Below the pieces are notes generated by a model. The model did no database searches. It had not been told where the DNA came from and was given only the letters and a program-made list of their open reading frames with translations. A stretch of 5,462 bases of DNA from an uncultured Collinsella sp. GTDB taxonomy: Bacteria > Actinomycetota > Coriobacteriia > Coriobacteriales > Coriobacteriaceae. The position numbers and the translations under genes were made by a program. The stretch covers positions 1 to 5,462 of the forward strand of contig URNK01000120.1 of the NCBI GenBank assembly GCA_900549195.1, read 5' to 3'. This document shows, one piece after another, positions 1-5,462 of the stretch (its first letter is position 1; the number at the start of each line of letters is the position of its first letter).

Positions 1-46
1 AGATGAGCGCTAGTCTCGTGGGCTCGGAGATGTGTATAAGAGACAG
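1..46 (+). other. Untrimmed Nextera i7 adapter (artefact)
   Basis: This is synthetic library sequence, not genome. It reads as the end of the P7 primer (AGAT, 1-4), an 8-base i7 index GAGCGCTA (5-12), the Nextera read-2 segment GTCTCGTGGGCTCGG (13-27) and the 19-bp Tn5 mosaic end AGATGTGTATAAGAGACAG (28-46). It adds an in-frame GTG at 32 and the false peptide MYKRQ to the front of the rpoB fragment. Genomic sequence starts at 47. Confidence 0.98.
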
Positions 47-934
47 GTCGAGGACATGCCCTACATGGCTGACGGTACCCCGATCGACGTCATCCTCAAC
101 CCGCTGGGCGTTCCTTCGCGTATGAACGTCGGTCAGCTGCTCGAGTGCCACCTTGGCTGGGCTGCTGCCTGCGGTTGGGATACCGAGCAGGCCGACTCCG
201 ACAAGTACGTCCCCGGTCCGTTCTTCACCGCGACGCCTGTCTTCGACGGCGCCAAGGAGGACGAGATCGCCGAGGTCATTCGTCGTGCTAACAAGAACAT
301 GCTCAACAAGGCCACCGCTGCCTTTGGCGATCACATGCGCCCCGAGTTCGTCACCCAGCTTGACGAGCGCGGCAAGACCCGCCTGTTCGACGGCCGCACC
401 GGCGAGGAGTTCCGCGAGCCCATTACCGTGGGTACGTCCTACATCCTCAAGCTCGGCCACATGGTCGACGACAAGATCCACGCCCGTTCGACCGGCCCTT
501 ACAGCCTGGTTACCCAGCAGCCGCTGGGCGGCAAGGCTCAGTTCGGCGGCCAGCGTTTCGGCGAGATGGAAGTTTGGGCACTGTACGCTTACGGTGCTTC
601 CAACGTCCTGCAGGAGATCCTGACCGTCAAGTCCGACGATACCGTGGGCCGCGTCAAGACCTACGAGTCCATCGTCAAGGGCGAGAACGTTCCTGTCCCG
701 GGTATCCCCGAGTCCTTCAAGGTTCTCGTCAAGGAGATTCGCTCCCTCGCACTGGACATCGAGCCCATGCACGATGCTGACGAGGACGCCTCCGCCCCTG
801 TGACCGCCGAGGAGACCTCTGCTCTCGACGACCTGGCTGCGCTCGCCGGCGTTGACGCCGACGTCGAGGCCGAGGATGCCGAGACCGACGAGGCGCCCGA
901 GGCTGTCGCCGCCACGACCACTGATAAGGAGTAG
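47..934 (+). CDS. rpoB: RNA polymerase subunit beta, C-terminal fragment (5' truncated)
   Basis: This is the last 295 residues of the beta subunit, which with beta', two alpha and omega forms the cytoplasmic RNA polymerase core. The frame is open from the first genomic base, so no native start is present; the apparent GTG at 32 is adapter. Diagnostic motifs are VEDMPY at the very start, NPLGVPSRMN (fragment residues 18-27), the ATPVFDGAK segment, LFDGRTGEEF, HARSTGPYSLVTQQPLGG (145-162), then AQFGGQRFGEMEVWAL and the terminal SFKVLVKEIRSL block. By alignment from memory, roughly the first 1080 residues of an E. coli-length beta are missing, including the rifampicin region and the catalytic GNKGV lysine. 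After the canonical end (near M241) comes a 54-residue acidic Ala-rich tail. The TAG stop lies six bases before the preferred rpoC start, as expected in an rpoBC operon. Confidence 0.98.
   Translation, partial: VEDMPYMADGTPIDVILNPLGVPSRMNVGQLLECHLGWAAACGWDTEQADSDKYVPGPFFTATPVFDGAKEDEIAEVIRRANKNMLNKATAAFGDHMRPEFVTQLDERGKTRLFDGRTGEEFREPITVGTSYILKLGHMVDDKIHARSTGPYSLVTQQPLGGKAQFGGQRFGEMEVWALYAYGASNVLQEILTVKSDDTVGRVKTYESIVKGENVPVPGIPESFKVLVKEIRSLALDIEPMHDADEDASAPVTAEETSALDDLAALAGVDADVEAEDAETDEAPEAVAATTTDKE
770..931 (+). other. Acidic low-complexity tail of beta
   Basis: This segment encodes the 54 residues after the point where most beta subunits end (IRSLALDIEPM). Nineteen are Asp or Glu, one is Lys and none is Arg; Ala and Thr fill most of the rest. 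A short hydrophobic patch, SALDDLAALAG, is the only likely helix. No known domain is recognised and the tail is probably disordered. It belongs to rpoB and is not a separate gene. Confidence 0.8.
926..931 (+). promoter_or_regulatory. Ribosome binding site of rpoC
   Basis: AAGGAG lies within the final rpoB codons (Lys-Glu). It is 9 bases from GTG at 941 but only 3 from TTG at 935, so it favours GTG as the rpoC start. Because it sits inside rpoB, ribosomes finishing beta clear the site next to the beta' start, which suggests translational coupling. Confidence 0.8.
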
Positions 935-940
935 TTGACT

Positions 941-5419
<4,479 letters not shown>

Positions 5420-5462
5420 CTGTCTCTTATACACATCTCCGAGCCCACGAGACTAGCGCTCA
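5420..5462 (-). other. Untrimmed Nextera i7 adapter (artefact)
   Basis: Directly after the rpoC TAA comes the Tn5 mosaic end CTGTCTCTTATACACATCT (5420-5438), then CCGAGCCCACGAGAC (5439-5453), the index read TAGCGCTC (5454-5461) and the first base of the P7 tail. It is the exact reverse complement of bases 4-46. It gives spurious peptides such as MCIRDS and LLYTSPSPRD to frames crossing this end. Nothing genomic is visible after rpoC, so no terminator or downstream gene can be judged. Confidence 0.98.

Noticed and set aside
32..46. GTG at 32 as a start for the beta fragment.
   Set aside because: The GTG and the next four codons are within the Tn5 mosaic end; the genomic part is an internal piece of rpoB with its 5' end missing.

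Overview
The window is one assembled fragment from a high-GC bacterium. It carries the 3' end of rpoB and a complete rpoC, the genes for the two large subunits (beta and beta') of RNA polymerase. Both ends are untrimmed Illumina Nextera adapter (1-46 and 5420-5462), so the genomic insert is only 47-5419. Coriobacteriia is the best taxonomic guess, possibly a Collinsella-like gut species. It rests on the rpoB-rpoC order, the GC-rich third codon positions, a helical beta' insertion of actinobacterial type, and the wording of the beta' N-terminus. No database was searched.

Layout: adapter (1-46); rpoB C-terminal part (47-934), ending in an acidic tail; an AAGGAG ribosome binding site inside the last rpoB codons (926-931); six bases between the genes; rpoC (941-5419, 1492 aa, GTG start preferred); adapter (5420-5462). 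No gap exceeds 300 bases. No promoter, terminator, RNA gene, CRISPR array or real mobile element is visible. The adapters form a perfect 43-bp terminal inverted repeat containing the Tn5 mosaic end. It looks like a transposon but is a library artefact.

The two genes are co-transcribed and encode partners in one enzyme: the beta fragment carries the C-terminal part that packs against the beta' clamp, and beta' carries the catalytic NADFDGDQ loop, bridge helix, trigger loop and two zinc sites. The core looks intact and functional.

The unusual part is the beta' C-terminus. After the usual end of the core (IPAGTG, residues 1255-1260) there are 232 more residues. They include a helix-hairpin-helix module (about 1339-1397) that aligns without gaps to the C-terminal DNA-binding domain of the RNA polymerase alpha subunit, and it keeps the residues matching E. 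coli R265, N268, G296, K298 and E302. Acidic tails on both subunits, non-consensus residues in normally conserved C-terminal beta' motifs, and a serine at the proposed fidaxomicin-sensitising position are further points of interest.
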